Shown here piece after piece: positions 24,490 to 34,409 of a DNA stretch of 64,000 nucleotides (the first letter of the stretch is position 1; the number at the start of each line of letters is the position of its first letter). A program made the translations under genes and the position numbers. The notes under the pieces were generated by a model, which saw only the letters and a list, made by a program, of their open reading frames with translations, did not search any database and was not told where the DNA came from. The stretch covers positions 62,001-126,000 of the forward strand of contig NZ_JADPMV010000002.1 of assembly GCF_018398425.1 (NCBI RefSeq), given 5' to 3'. This DNA is from Pseudomonas lalucatii. Lineage in GTDB: Bacteria; Pseudomonadota; Gammaproteobacteria; Pseudomonadales; Pseudomonadaceae.

Positions 24490-25599
24490 TCAGTGGCTGC
24501 GCTCGATGCGCCCGCCGGAACGCGCCAGGTAGCCGGCGCCGCTCTCGCACACCAGGCCATCGCGTTGCACCGCGGGCAGGGCGTCGAGCCCCTCGCGCAG
24601 GGCATAGCAGCTGAAGCCCAGCTGCGACAGCAGGAACACCGCGCTGGCGCTGCGCTTGCCGCTGTCGCAATAGCACAGGTAGGTGCGCGCCTTGTCCAGC
24701 AACCGGGCCTTCAGGCGCAGCAGCTGCAACGGCATGTGCAGCGCCTGGGCGGCGTGAGCCCGCTCATATTCGCCCTGCAGGCGCACATCCAGCCACTGCG
24801 CCCCGGCCGCCAGCAGGCGCGCGGCTTCGCCGAGGCCGATCTCGTTGACCACCGGTGCCTTGAGCAGGGCGACGAAGTCCTGGCGGGCCAGACGCAGCAC
24901 CTGCGCGTCCTCCACCACGGTCACCGTGGCGTTGCGCGGACAGTCGGCGAGCAGGGCCTCCTCGCCGAAGCAGGCGCCGAGCTCCAGCTCGGCCAACACC
25001 TGGCGCTCGGTACCGGCACCGCGAATCACCTCGACCCGGCCGCGCTTGAGGAAATAGCAGCAGTCGCCCGCCTCGCCCTCACGCAACACCTCGGTACCGG
25101 CGGGCAATTCGACGCTCTGCAGACGGGCGAGCATGGTCCGCACGTTGGCCGGCGGCACCTTGGCGAACAGCGGGCTGTCCAGCAGCCGCTCGAGCCACTC
25201 CGGCTCATCCTGGAGCTGCCCGAGCTCGAGCAGCAGGTCCTGATGGGCCAGGCGCCACGTCACCAGGCGGTTCAACGCATCGCTGTCCAGCACCAGCACG
25301 CTGGCATCGGTCAGGGCCAGGGCGTCCTGCAAACGCGGCAAGCCGGGGGACAGCGGATGGCAGCTGGCCTCGGCCCCGGCCACCAGGCGCTGCCGAGTCC
25401 CCGCGGCGTCCTCCAACAACAGCTCGCCGGACAGCAGGTAGTAGGTCAGTCGCGCCCTATCCCCACGGCGAAACAGCGACTGACCGGCCAATACCGGCTG
25501 CGGCACCAGCTGCCTGCGCAACTCGCGCCACTGCTGTTCCGACAGCACATTGAGCGGCGTCAGGCTGCGCAGGCGTTCCAGGGTCAGGGCTTCACTCAT
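24490..25599 (-). CDS. Protein with two cyclic-nucleotide-binding domains and a rhodanese domain
   Basis: A 369-residue protein. The first cNMP-binding-like domain spans about 15-120 (GQSLFRRGDRARLTYYLLSGEL), and the second about 135-255 (AGTEVLREGEAGDCCYFLKRGRVEVI, then FGEEALLADCPRNATV with the phosphate-cassette arginine). The C-terminal rhodanese domain runs from about 260-350 (WLDVRLQGEYERAHAAQALHMPL) with the catalytic cysteine loop CDSGKRS. There is no DNA-binding domain, so it is not a CRP-type regulator. The second nucleotide site looks more intact than the first. It may couple sulfur transfer to a nucleotide signal. It follows the PLP enzyme after 21 bases. Confidence 0.82.
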   Translation of the reverse strand: MSEALTLERLRSLTPLNVLSEQQWRELRRQLVPQPVLAGQSLFRRGDRARLTYYLLSGELLLEDAAGTRQRLVAGAEASCHPLSPGLPRLQDALALTDASVLVLDSDALNRLVTWRLAHQDLLLELGQLQDEPEWLERLLDSPLFAKVPPANVRTMLARLQSVELPAGTEVLREGEAGDCCYFLKRGRVEVIRGAGTERQVLAELELGACFGEEALLADCPRNATVTVVEDAQVLRLARQDFVALLKAPVVNEIGLGEAARLLAAGAQWLDVRLQGEYERAHAAQALHMPLQLLRLKARLLDKARTYLCYCDSGKRSASAVFLLSQLGFSCYALREGLDALPAVQRDGLVCESGAGYLARSGGRIERSH

Positions 25600-25620
25600 G
25601 GGCGATCCATAGTCCGGGTT

Positions 25621-26601
25621 TCAGGATTCGATGATGACGCCCGGGAGTTCCGCCCGAGGCGCATCCTGCGCCCCCACCCGCTCCAGCAGCCCCGCCCTGC
25701 GCCCCTGCAAGCCGCCGGAGTGCACGAACAGCAGGCGGCTGCCACGGGCAAGGTAACCGGACTCGACATACTGTCGCAATGCCATTAGCGCCTTGCCGGT
25801 ATAGAGCGGTTCCAGCGGCATGCCGCTCTCCGCTTCGCTGCGGCGAATGAAGCCCGCCAGCTGCTCGTCGACCCTGGCGAAGCCGCCGCGACTGGCCTCC
25901 AGCAACCGGTAGCCGGCATCCGCCGCACCCGCCTCGCGCAGCAGACTCGCCACCTGCTGCGCCACACCGTGGTCGGCCGGCACCGCCATGGCACCGTAGA
26001 CCGGGTGCGCGCCAGCCTCGCCGAGCACCAGCCCCGCCAGGGTGGTACCCGTGCCGGCGGCCAGCCACCAGCCGTGGTAATCCTCCCAGCCGAGCCTGGC
26101 CAGTTGCGCGCGAGCCTGCTCCACCAGGCCGACGCAACCCAGCGCACCGGACAGACCACCGCCCCCTTCGGGCAGTGGATGCAGCGAGGGATAGCGCACG
26201 CGCCACGGGTCCCAGAAGTCCGTCCGGTGGCGGGCCCGATACCCGCCGTAACCCAGCCAGTGCAGGTGCATGCCGAACGCGCGCAGATCGCGTACCGTCG
26301 GCGTGTCCTGCTCCGCACCGCGCAGCAGGCCGACGGTCGCAAAGGCGAAGCGCCGGCCGGCGGCCGCCAGCGCATGCAGATGATTGGAGTGTGCCCCGCC
26401 GAGGCTGATCAGGCCTTCGCCCCCGGCGGCGGCGGCATCCCGCAGGTGCGGAGCGAGCTTGAACCACTTGTTGCCGCTGATCAGCGGATCGATCAGGTCC
26501 AGACGCAACACCGCCAGCTCGATGCCGGCCGCCGCCAGCCAGCCGAGGTGCAGGGGTTCGAGCGGCGCCTTGGGCGTCCAGTCCGGGAGCGTCAGAGGCA
26601 A
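25621..26601 (-). CDS. PLP-dependent D-cysteine desulfhydrase / ACC deaminase-like protein
   Basis: A 326-residue fold-type II PLP enzyme. The cofactor lysine is in SGNKWFKL, followed by LISLGGAHSNHLHA for phosphate and substrate binding, and a late GTGTTLAGLVLG and LFVHSGGLQG glycine-rich loop. The family includes D-cysteine desulfhydrase and 1-aminocyclopropane-1-carboxylate deaminase, and many members have unknown substrates. A TTG codon is the only sensible start, directly after the stop of the coiled-coil gene. Adjacency to a rhodanese protein hints at cysteine or sulfur chemistry, but this is an inference. Confidence 0.8.
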   Translation of the reverse strand: MPLTLPDWTPKAPLEPLHLGWLAAAGIELAVLRLDLIDPLISGNKWFKLAPHLRDAAAAGGEGLISLGGAHSNHLHALAAAGRRFAFATVGLLRGAEQDTPTVRDLRAFGMHLHWLGYGGYRARHRTDFWDPWRVRYPSLHPLPEGGGGLSGALGCVGLVEQARAQLARLGWEDYHGWWLAAGTGTTLAGLVLGEAGAHPVYGAMAVPADHGVAQQVASLLREAGAADAGYRLLEASRGGFARVDEQLAGFIRRSEAESGMPLEPLYTGKALMALRQYVESGYLARGSRLLFVHSGGLQGRRAGLLERVGAQDAPRAELPGVIIES

Positions 26602-26604
26602 GGC

Positions 26605-27969
26605 TTAACCGACGGTGCGCAGCCGGCTGCTGGCCTTGTGCCGGGCACAACAGTTGGAATCGCCACCGGCGAAACGGCTGGGGCTGTCGACCCGGTCGAT
26701 GGGGATGGCGCAGCGCTCGCCACTGGGCAGCTTCGCCTCGCAGCTCGGCTGCTGGAAGTGCGCCAGCCACTGGCGGTACTGGGTTTCGGAGACGAAGCAC
26801 TTGGCCGCGGCGTAGGCCATGGGGTTGTCCTGATAACGGGCGATGTCCTGCAAGGGGATGGTCAGATGTCCGGCCCCGGGATGGTACACCACGAAGACCA
26901 CGCCGAGCTTGGCCAGGCGCTCGAGAACCTGCTCGCCGCCCTCGCCGGCCAATTCGTCGCGCTCGCGCCTCAACAGCTCCAGCTCCTGCTGCACCTGCAC
27001 GTCCTGCTCGCGACGGTAGGCCAGTTCCACGTCGCGCGTGGCGACCTGTTCCTTGTACTCGACCACCGCCGAGGCGATTCTCGCCTCGATTTCGCTCTCC
27101 AGCTGGCTACGCAGGATCTCGCCCGCGGTGCGTCCATGCTGTTCCAGGGTGCGCAACTGCTCGGCCATGTCCTCGCGGGAGGACTGGAAGCTGGCTGCCT
27201 GGGCGGCCAGCTCGGCCTTGAGTTCGCCGTTCAGGGTTTGCTGTTCGCGCAGGGCCTGCTGCAGGCGAAGGATCTGCGCCTGCAGGTTGCTGTTCTGTTC
27301 TTCGTTGGCCAGCTTGAGCTTGGCCAGCTCTTCCTCGCGCTGCTGGCTCAGGCTGGCGATGCGCAGGCGCTGCTGCTTGATCAGCTGCGCGGTCTTCAGG
27401 CGGTGTTCATGGTCCAGCTTCTCCGACAGCTTGGCCGCGGCCTCGCCGTCGGCGGCATACCAGCGGTCCTCGGAGGCCATCTGCAAACGCTCCGGCGCCA
27501 CGGCCGGCTGGACCTCTTCCTCGACCAGCAACCCCAGGCTGTTGCGCTTGGCGGCATCGCGCAGCAAGGCCAGATCGTTCTGCCCTGGCGCCAGGCTCGG
27601 GTCCCACAGGTGCATCTGATGCCAGGAAACCGGGCACTGGCTGCGACAGGCCAGGCGAATCGGCCCGGCGCCCAGGTCGGGGCCACGCCCGGCCTTCTCG
27701 GCCAGGTGCTGCAGGGGAATATTCCAGCCCCGGTCCGGCGCGCCCTTCTCGTCGAAATCCAGGTAGAAGAACACCGCGGACTTGATCAGCAGGCGCGGAT
27801 TGATCACCACGAAGGCGACCCGGACCTGCTGGTCGGCGAACTCCGGCATGTTGACCACGCCGTCGAGCAGGGCCTCGAACTCGGGAAAGAGCATTTGCTT
27901 GCAGATGCCGCCCCGCTCGCGGAAGAACATCACGGCCTCGGCCATCTGCGGTTTTTTCTGCATGCTCAT
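26605..27969 (-). CDS. Coiled-coil protein of unknown function with cysteine-rich tail
   Basis: A 454-residue soluble protein. The N-terminal about 170 residues look globular (MFFRERGGICKQMLFPEFEA and the AFVVINPRLLIKSAVFFYLDFD segment). Residues about 190-355 form a long charged coiled coil rich in Glu, Gln, Lys and Leu. A globular C-terminus ends with a cluster CEAKLPSGERC and NCCARHK that may bind zinc. ATG 27969 is supported by GAGGGA seven bases upstream. It heads a run with the PLP and rhodanese genes. I do not recognise the family; a structural or scaffold role is conceivable. Confidence 0.75.
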   Translation of the reverse strand: MSMQKKPQMAEAVMFFRERGGICKQMLFPEFEALLDGVVNMPEFADQQVRVAFVVINPRLLIKSAVFFYLDFDEKGAPDRGWNIPLQHLAEKAGRGPDLGAGPIRLACRSQCPVSWHQMHLWDPSLAPGQNDLALLRDAAKRNSLGLLVEEEVQPAVAPERLQMASEDRWYAADGEAAAKLSEKLDHEHRLKTAQLIKQQRLRIASLSQQREEELAKLKLANEEQNSNLQAQILRLQQALREQQTLNGELKAELAAQAASFQSSREDMAEQLRTLEQHGRTAGEILRSQLESEIEARIASAVVEYKEQVATRDVELAYRREQDVQVQQELELLRRERDELAGEGGEQVLERLAKLGVVFVVYHPGAGHLTIPLQDIARYQDNPMAYAAAKCFVSETQYRQWLAHFQQPSCEAKLPSGERCAIPIDRVDSPSRFAGGDSNCCARHKASSRLRTVG

Positions 27970-28184
27970 CGGTTTCCCTCTAGCCCAACCAAGTGGGACC
28001 CGCTCGAGCGGGTGAAGTTCCTGGCCGCCCAGGCACGCCTGCGGCTCGGGCGCTATCACGCTGTCCGGGAAAGTCTAGGGGAAAAAGCAACGCCGGCAAT
28101 GTGACTGGGTTGGCAGTCGCCCTGCCGCTGCGGGGGGACCGCTCGACGGCAAAGCGAAACTGTGACGCACTCGCCGTCGCAGAC

Positions 28185-28616
28185 TCAGGCGGGCTTCGCG
28201 GCCAGCAAGGGCGCCAGGCGCCGGGCCATTTCCTCGCCCAGCGCCTGCAGGCCGCTCATCGGCCGAATCATCACCTCGAACTCGACGATCCTGCCCTGCT
28301 CGTCGAAACGGATCAGGTCGATACCCTTGAGCTCGCGATCGCCGACCTTGGCGGAAAATTCCAGCACCACGCTGAGGCCGTCGGCACTGGCCAGCTCACG
28401 CTGATAGACGAAGCCGACGAACACCCGGCTGACGGTGTCGAGAATCAGCGTGACCAGCGGCGCACCGGCGTAGGGCTTGAACGCCATCGGCGATCGGAAC
28501 ACCGCCTGCGGGTGCAGCAACTCGGGCAGCTGGCTCAGCTGCTGCGCGGCCAGCAGCTGATGCCAACGCCGCAGCGTGTCGGCCGCGGCCGGTTGCAGTT
28601 GGGCATTGAGGGACAT
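28185..28616 (-). CDS. SnoaL-like (NTF2-fold) protein
   Basis: A 143-residue cytoplasmic protein with the small alpha-plus-beta barrel of SnoaL-like/NTF2-like proteins: an N-terminal helix pair (LRRWHQLLAAQQLSQLPELL), then HPQAVFRSPMAFKPYAG and the late strand GIDLIRFDEQGRIVEFEVMIRPM. Such proteins can be isomerases, hydrolases or binding proteins; catalytic residues cannot be assigned. ATG 28616 has AGGAAG eight bases upstream. It follows fadH in the same direction after 64 bases and may share its promoter. Confidence 0.82.
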   Translation of the reverse strand: MSLNAQLQPAAADTLRRWHQLLAAQQLSQLPELLHPQAVFRSPMAFKPYAGAPLVTLILDTVSRVFVGFVYQRELASADGLSVVLEFSAKVGDRELKGIDLIRFDEQGRIVEFEVMIRPMSGLQALGEEMARRLAPLLAAKPA

Positions 28617-28680
28617 GCTTGCTTCCTTATTGTTCGAGGCCGGAAAACAAACGCCCCGCACTGGGCGGGGCGCTAGTTGC

Positions 28681-30741
<2,061 letters not shown>

Positions 30742-30787
30742 TCACGGAACGCCGCAGCCTCAGCCGGACCACGGTCGGTATGCCTAG

Positions 30788-30854
30788 ACAATAAAAGGCG
30801 AACCCAGCGGCTTCAATGACCCAAAATGACAGCTTACTGATCATAACTGACAGC
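30788..30854 (-). promoter_or_regulatory. fadH promoter with AraC-type direct repeats
   Basis: On the minus strand TTGAAG (30811-30816), a 17-base spacer and TATTGT (30788-30793) form a plausible sigma-70 promoter for fadH. Ten bases upstream of the -35 begin two copies of TGACAGC on the plus strand (30827-30833 and 30848-30854), exactly 21 bases apart. Direct repeats two helical turns apart next to the -35 box are the usual arrangement for an AraC-family activator, here most likely the product of the divergent gene. The assignment is by inspection. Confidence 0.6.
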
Positions 30855-30918
30855 AACGCTTGGCAAGGCTCCGGGACTGCCCTAGGCTCTGGGGCTTCCT
30901 CGCAGCCAGGCGCCATCC

Positions 30919-31989
30919 ATGAGAGCCCACGAAACCGAGCCGCCGCTGACCGGCAAGCCCCCGCGGATCCGCCTCGGCGACCTGTCGGTCGGCTTCGTCC
31001 ACAGCCTGGCCGAGGCCGTGCGCAGCCGTGGCCAGGACCCACAACCCCTGCTGGACAGCTATGGACTGGACGCCGCCCGCCTGGCGGAACCCCGCGCACG
31101 CCTGTCCATCCCCCGCTACATGCGCCTGGGCCACGCGGCGATCCAGCTGACCGGCGACCCCGCCCTGGGCCTGCAGATGGGCCGCCTCAGCCGCCTGAGC
31201 CAAGCCGGCCTGGCCGGCGTCACCGCCGCCCAGGCCCCGACCGTGCGGGAAGCGGCGCGCACACTCAGTCGCTTCGAGCCGTTGTACGCCTCCAACTACC
31301 GCGGCAGCTCGAGCCTGCAGGAAGACGCCGATGGCGCCTGGCTGTGCTTCTACTCGATCAGCCCATACAACGCCTACAACCGCTTCGTCGTCGACTCCGT
31401 CCTGAGCAGCTGGGTCCAGCAACTGGGCGATCTGGCCAAGCGGCGCCTGCCCGTGGACAAGGTGCTGATTGAATTTCCGGCGCCCGACTATGGCGAGCGC
31501 TACGCGGAAGAATTCGACGGCCCGGTGGAGTTCGCCGCCGAGCACAACCGACTGCGCCTGAGCCAGGCCACGCTCAACCTGCGCAACCCCGAGCATTGCC
31601 CGAGCACCTGGCGACATCTGCTGGAAATCTGTGAGCGGGAGCTGGAACAGCTGACCCGCACCCGCAGCCTGCGCGAGCGCATCAGTCAGTTGCTGGGGCC
31701 GCTGCTGCACGGGCGCGAGCCGGACCTGCAGGAGGTCGCCACCCGCCTGCAGCTGCCGACCTGGACCCTGAGACGCCGGCTTGCCGAAGAGGGCACGCAG
31801 TTTCGCGCCATACTCAACGACACCCGTCGCGACCTGGCCATGGCCTATATCCGCGACACCGAGCTGGCCTTCGGCGAGATCGCCTACCTGCTCGGCTTCG
31901 CCTCTGCCGAGGCCTTCCAGCGCGCATTCAAGCGCTGGAGCCGGCAGACTCCGGGCGAGTTCCGCCGCAGCCAGCGCCGGGGCGACTGA
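30919..31989 (+). CDS. AraC-family transcriptional regulator
   Basis: A 356-residue regulator. The N-terminal part (residues about 25-230) is the ligand-sensing domain of the OruR/ArgR-like AraC subgroup: VHSLAEAVRSRGQDPQPLLD and ALGLQMGRLSRLSQAGLAG. The C-terminal part holds the double helix-turn-helix (LQEVATRLQLPTWTLRRRLAEEG and FGEIAYLLGFASAEAFQRAFKRW). It diverges from fadH over 204 bases that contain repeats fitting its DNA-binding class, so it likely activates fadH in response to a fatty acid or related signal. Effector unknown. Confidence 0.92.
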   Translation: MRAHETEPPLTGKPPRIRLGDLSVGFVHSLAEAVRSRGQDPQPLLDSYGLDAARLAEPRARLSIPRYMRLGHAAIQLTGDPALGLQMGRLSRLSQAGLAGVTAAQAPTVREAARTLSRFEPLYASNYRGSSSLQEDADGAWLCFYSISPYNAYNRFVVDSVLSSWVQQLGDLAKRRLPVDKVLIEFPAPDYGERYAEEFDGPVEFAAEHNRLRLSQATLNLRNPEHCPSTWRHLLEICERELEQLTRTRSLRERISQLLGPLLHGREPDLQEVATRLQLPTWTLRRRLAEEGTQFRAILNDTRRDLAMAYIRDTELAFGEIAYLLGFASAEAFQRAFKRWSRQTPGEFRRSQRRGD

Positions 31990-32021
31990 TACCGGCAGGA
32001 CAATCGGCGTTGCCGGCGCCC

Positions 32022-32108
32022 TTACAACTCGGTGGCGTCTTCGGCCAGTTCCTCGACATCCTGCTCGCTGGCGCGCAGTTCGAGCAGTTCTTCCTGATAG
32101 TCTTCCAT
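32022..32108 (-). CDS. Candidate 28-residue acidic small protein
   Basis: A short frame of 28 codons starting ATG and ending TAA. A strong ribosome-binding site, GAGGTG, lies five bases before the ATG. The product begins MEDYQEELLELRASEQ and contains 12 Asp/Glu among 28 residues with leucines spaced as in an amphipathic helix. It sits between the AraC gene and the tRNA operon terminator, pointing left and converging with the AraC gene. No family is known to me, so coding status rests on the start context and composition. Confidence 0.5.
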   Translation of the reverse strand: MEDYQEELLELRASEQDVEELAEDATEL

Positions 32109-32214
32109 CGGTGCACCTCGCAAACGGACAGGGCGGGACCCAAAGAGTGGAGCCGGGCCGCGCCAAGGCAGTTTATGAAGGGTCTATGACGGAAGGATGA
32201 CGGCAGTTCGCGGA

Positions 32215-32251
32215 CAATAAAAAACCCTCAGGTATCGCTACCTGAGGGTTT
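32215..32251 (-). terminator. Rho-independent terminator of the tRNA operon
   Basis: A perfect 13-base stem (32222-32234 with 32239-32251) around a 4-base loop, followed on the minus strand by TTTTATT. It lies seven bases after the last tRNA and would end the leftward tRNA transcript. Confidence 0.92.
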
Positions 32252-32257
32252 CGTATA

Positions 32258-32334
32258 TGGCGCAGCGGACGGGACTCGAACCCGCGACCCCCGGCGTGAC
32301 AGGCCGGTATTCTAACCGACTGAACTACCGCTGC
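32258..32334 (-). tRNA. tRNA-Asp (GTC)
   Basis: A 77-base tRNA gene with encoded CCA end and all four arms. The acceptor stem pairs GCAGCGG with CCGCTGC, the discriminator base is G73 as expected for aspartate, and the anticodon GTC is in a CTGTCAC loop. It is the last and promoter-distal gene of the Val-Asp-Asp operon and is identical to the second copy. Confidence 0.97.
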
Positions 32335-32433
32335 GTGTCGGCTGGACTTGCGTCCATGGAACTCTTGCTTCGTCTGGCGAAAAAGCTCCATGGCTCTTTC
32401 GCCTCATATCAGGCATGCCCGACATGGAAAATA

Positions 32434-32510
32434 TGGCGCAGCGGACGGGACTCGAACCCGCGACCCCCGGCGTGACAGGCCGGTATTCTAACCGACTGAA
32501 CTACCGCTGC
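32434..32510 (-). tRNA. tRNA-Asp (GTC), second copy
   Basis: A 77-base tRNA gene, base for base the same as the neighbouring copy, with anticodon GTC, G73 and an encoded CCA. It lies 36 bases after tRNA-Val and 99 bases before the other tRNA-Asp in the same leftward transcript. Confidence 0.97.
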
Positions 32511-32546
32511 GCGTCGGCCGGGCATGACGCCCGATTTCACAAAGAG

Positions 32547-32622
32547 TGGTGGGTGATGACGGGATCGAACCGCCGACCCTCTGCTTGTAAGGCAGATGCT
32601 CTCCCGGCTGAGCTAATCACCC
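32547..32622 (-). tRNA. tRNA-Val (TAC)
   Basis: A 76-base tRNA gene with encoded CCA. The acceptor stem pairs GGGTGAT with the complementary 3' strand, the anticodon is TAC, and the T arm carries the standard GGTTCGA sequence. It is the promoter-proximal gene of the tRNA operon. Confidence 0.97.
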
Positions 32623-32641
32623 ATCTCGTTGCGAGGCGCGA

Positions 32642-32670
32642 AATTTACGCAAGGGCATAAGCTAAGTCAA
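32642..32670 (-). promoter_or_regulatory. Promoter of the Val-Asp-Asp tRNA operon
   Basis: On the minus strand TTGACT (32665-32670), a 17-base spacer and TAAATT (32642-32647) closely match the sigma-70 consensus, 19 bases before tRNA-Val. The bases just after the -10 are TCGCGCC, a GC-rich discriminator typical of stable-RNA promoters under stringent control. Confidence 0.8.
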
Positions 32671-32745
32671 GGCCCCGTTTGAAGTTTTTCTTAAAAAGTG
32701 GAAAGCCGCCGGCGCCCTGCGGACAAGGGAAGGCTGCGCTGCGCG

Positions 32746-33276
32746 TCAGAGCGCCACCCGCAGGCTCAGGCGCGCCGCCACCTGATTGTCCTCGCCACGA
32801 TCCAGCCCCGCCTCGGCGATTCGCACCCCCTGCCGCTCCAGCACCACGAACCAGCGCAGCAGCTGCGCGAAGGGGGCCGCCTGCAGGCTCACCTCCAATG
32901 TACCCTCGCCTGCGCTGTCCAGTCGCTCGACCACCAACCCCTGCTCGACCGCGCTGGCGGTGACCACGCCCTGCAGCCGCGCCGGATCGAGACTGGCCCG
33001 GGGCGCGCTCGCCAGACTGCGAGCCAGCGGCGCCTGGGCCTGCAGGTACGCATGCAGGCTGCGCTGCTGCTCGTAGGCGGCCCGGGCCGCCAGTCGCCCT
33101 TGCTCGGCCGGGCGCCAGAGCGACAGATAGAGCAGCACCAGCAACAGGAACAGCGCCAGCAACGCCAGGGCCAGCCGCTCACGCGGCGCCAGGGACTGCC
33201 AGCGCTGGCCCAATGCGGAGTCCCGCAACTGCGCGGCAAACGGCTTCTTCAGCTCACTCAGACTGCTCATGCTCAT
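32746..33276 (-). CDS. xcpZ: Type II secretion protein M
   Basis: A 176-residue GspM-family protein of the Xcp inner-membrane platform. It has a short cytoplasmic N-terminus, one membrane segment (ALALLALFLLLVLLYLSLW, residues about 35-55) and a periplasmic ferredoxin-like domain. It partners XcpY (GspL) in anchoring the secretion ATPase. The ATG overlaps the xcpY stop by four bases (ATGA), and a second ATG two codons on is also possible. It is the last gene of the leftward xcpR-Z run, just before the tRNA operon. Confidence 0.92.
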   Translation of the reverse strand: MSMSSLSELKKPFAAQLRDSALGQRWQSLAPRERLALALLALFLLLVLLYLSLWRPAEQGRLAARAAYEQQRSLHAYLQAQAPLARSLASAPRASLDPARLQGVVTASAVEQGLVVERLDSAGEGTLEVSLQAAPFAQLLRWFVVLERQGVRIAEAGLDRGEDNQVAARLSLRVAL

Positions 33277-34409
33277 CCCTCGATCACCAAACGGGCACTC
33301 ACCCCTCGCCCCTCACGGCTGGCCGAGCCCAGCTGGACTACCAGACCGGCCTCCAGCAGGCGCTCACGCAGGCGCTCCAGTTCGCCGAAACCCGGCGCCT
33401 GGACCTGCAGCGCCAGGTCGCCACGGCTGTCGCTGAAATCCAGCTGTTCGACCTCGACCCGTGCGCCTTCCGCGGTGATCGCCTGGCTCACCTGAGCCAG
33501 CAGGCCAAGCAGCCGGCCCTGACCGCTGGCGTCCCCCTCGGCTAGGTGCTGGTCCAGTTGCGCACGCAGATCGATCAGCTTGCGATCTTCCGGGAACAGT
33601 TCGCGGTACAACGCCTCGCTAGCCTCGGCATAGATGTCCGCCTGCTTCTGCAGGTGCCAGCCCTGGGCCAGATTGAAGCCCCATTGCAGCACCAGCCACA
33701 GGCCGACCAGCCCCAGCAGTGGCCAGCATCGCTGCCACCGCCCACCTGCTCCGGCAGGGGCAAACTCGCCTTGGGCAAGGTTGCTGACGACCGCCTGTCG
33801 CGCCAACCAGACATAGGGGTCTCTCACCTCAGGGCACTGGTCCGCCGACTCCAGCTCCGGCTGCCTGGGCACGCGATAGGCGACATGCGGGCGCGGACAC
33901 AGGGGCGCCAATGTCGGCCAGTCCTCGGCGTTGAGCGCCAGGCGCGCGACCTCCACTCCGCCGACCAGACAACGCCCGCCCAACGGCAGCAGCTGGGTGC
34001 CTTCGCGCGGCAGCAGATCCGCATCCACGGCAATCGCCTGCGGCGGCGTCTTGCAGAGTGCCAGCCAGTCCGCCAACCAGCGGCGGCGCACCGCGAATAC
34101 CCGATGACGCCCATCGGCCAGCGGCTCGCCCAACGCCAGGTGAAACTGCTCGACATCCTCGGCCAGCAGCTCCTCGACCGCAAACGGCAGGGCCTGGCGC
34201 AGCCAGCGGGCCTTCTGGGTCGGCAGCTGTACGGCGCAGGCGGTCACCGCCTCGACCGGCAGTACAAGAGTCCAGGATTCGTCCTTCGCGGCCATCACCC
34301 GGGCGAACGGCATCGGCTCGCGGCGCTCCCCATGGACCCGCTGCACCAACAGCTCGGCGTCGACCTCGGCACAGGCCGCCGGCGGTAAAAACACGTACGT
34401 CTGACTCAT
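33273..34409 (-). CDS. xcpY: Type II secretion protein L
   Basis: A 378-residue GspL-family protein. The cytoplasmic actin-like domain (residues about 1-235, with VEAVTACAVQLP and ELLAEDVEQFHLALGEPL) binds the ATPase XcpR. One membrane segment follows (WPLLGLVGLWLVLQWGFNL), then a periplasmic ferredoxin-like domain that pairs with XcpZ. Start and stop codons overlap with both neighbours (ATGA), consistent with tight translational coupling within the platform genes. Confidence 0.93.
   Translation of the reverse strand: MSQTYVFLPPAACAEVDAELLVQRVHGERREPMPFARVMAAKDESWTLVLPVEAVTACAVQLPTQKARWLRQALPFAVEELLAEDVEQFHLALGEPLADGRHRVFAVRRRWLADWLALCKTPPQAIAVDADLLPREGTQLLPLGGRCLVGGVEVARLALNAEDWPTLAPLCPRPHVAYRVPRQPELESADQCPEVRDPYVWLARQAVVSNLAQGEFAPAGAGGRWQRCWPLLGLVGLWLVLQWGFNLAQGWHLQKQADIYAEASEALYRELFPEDRKLIDLRAQLDQHLAEGDASGQGRLLGLLAQVSQAITAEGARVEVEQLDFSDSRGDLALQVQAPGFGELERLRERLLEAGLVVQLGSASREGRGVSARLVIEG

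Noticed and set aside
26605..27969. Coiled-coil protein considered as part of a defence or partitioning system
   Set aside because: No ATPase, nuclease or toxin partner lies next to it, and it sits in a stretch of conserved housekeeping genes, so a defence role has no support.
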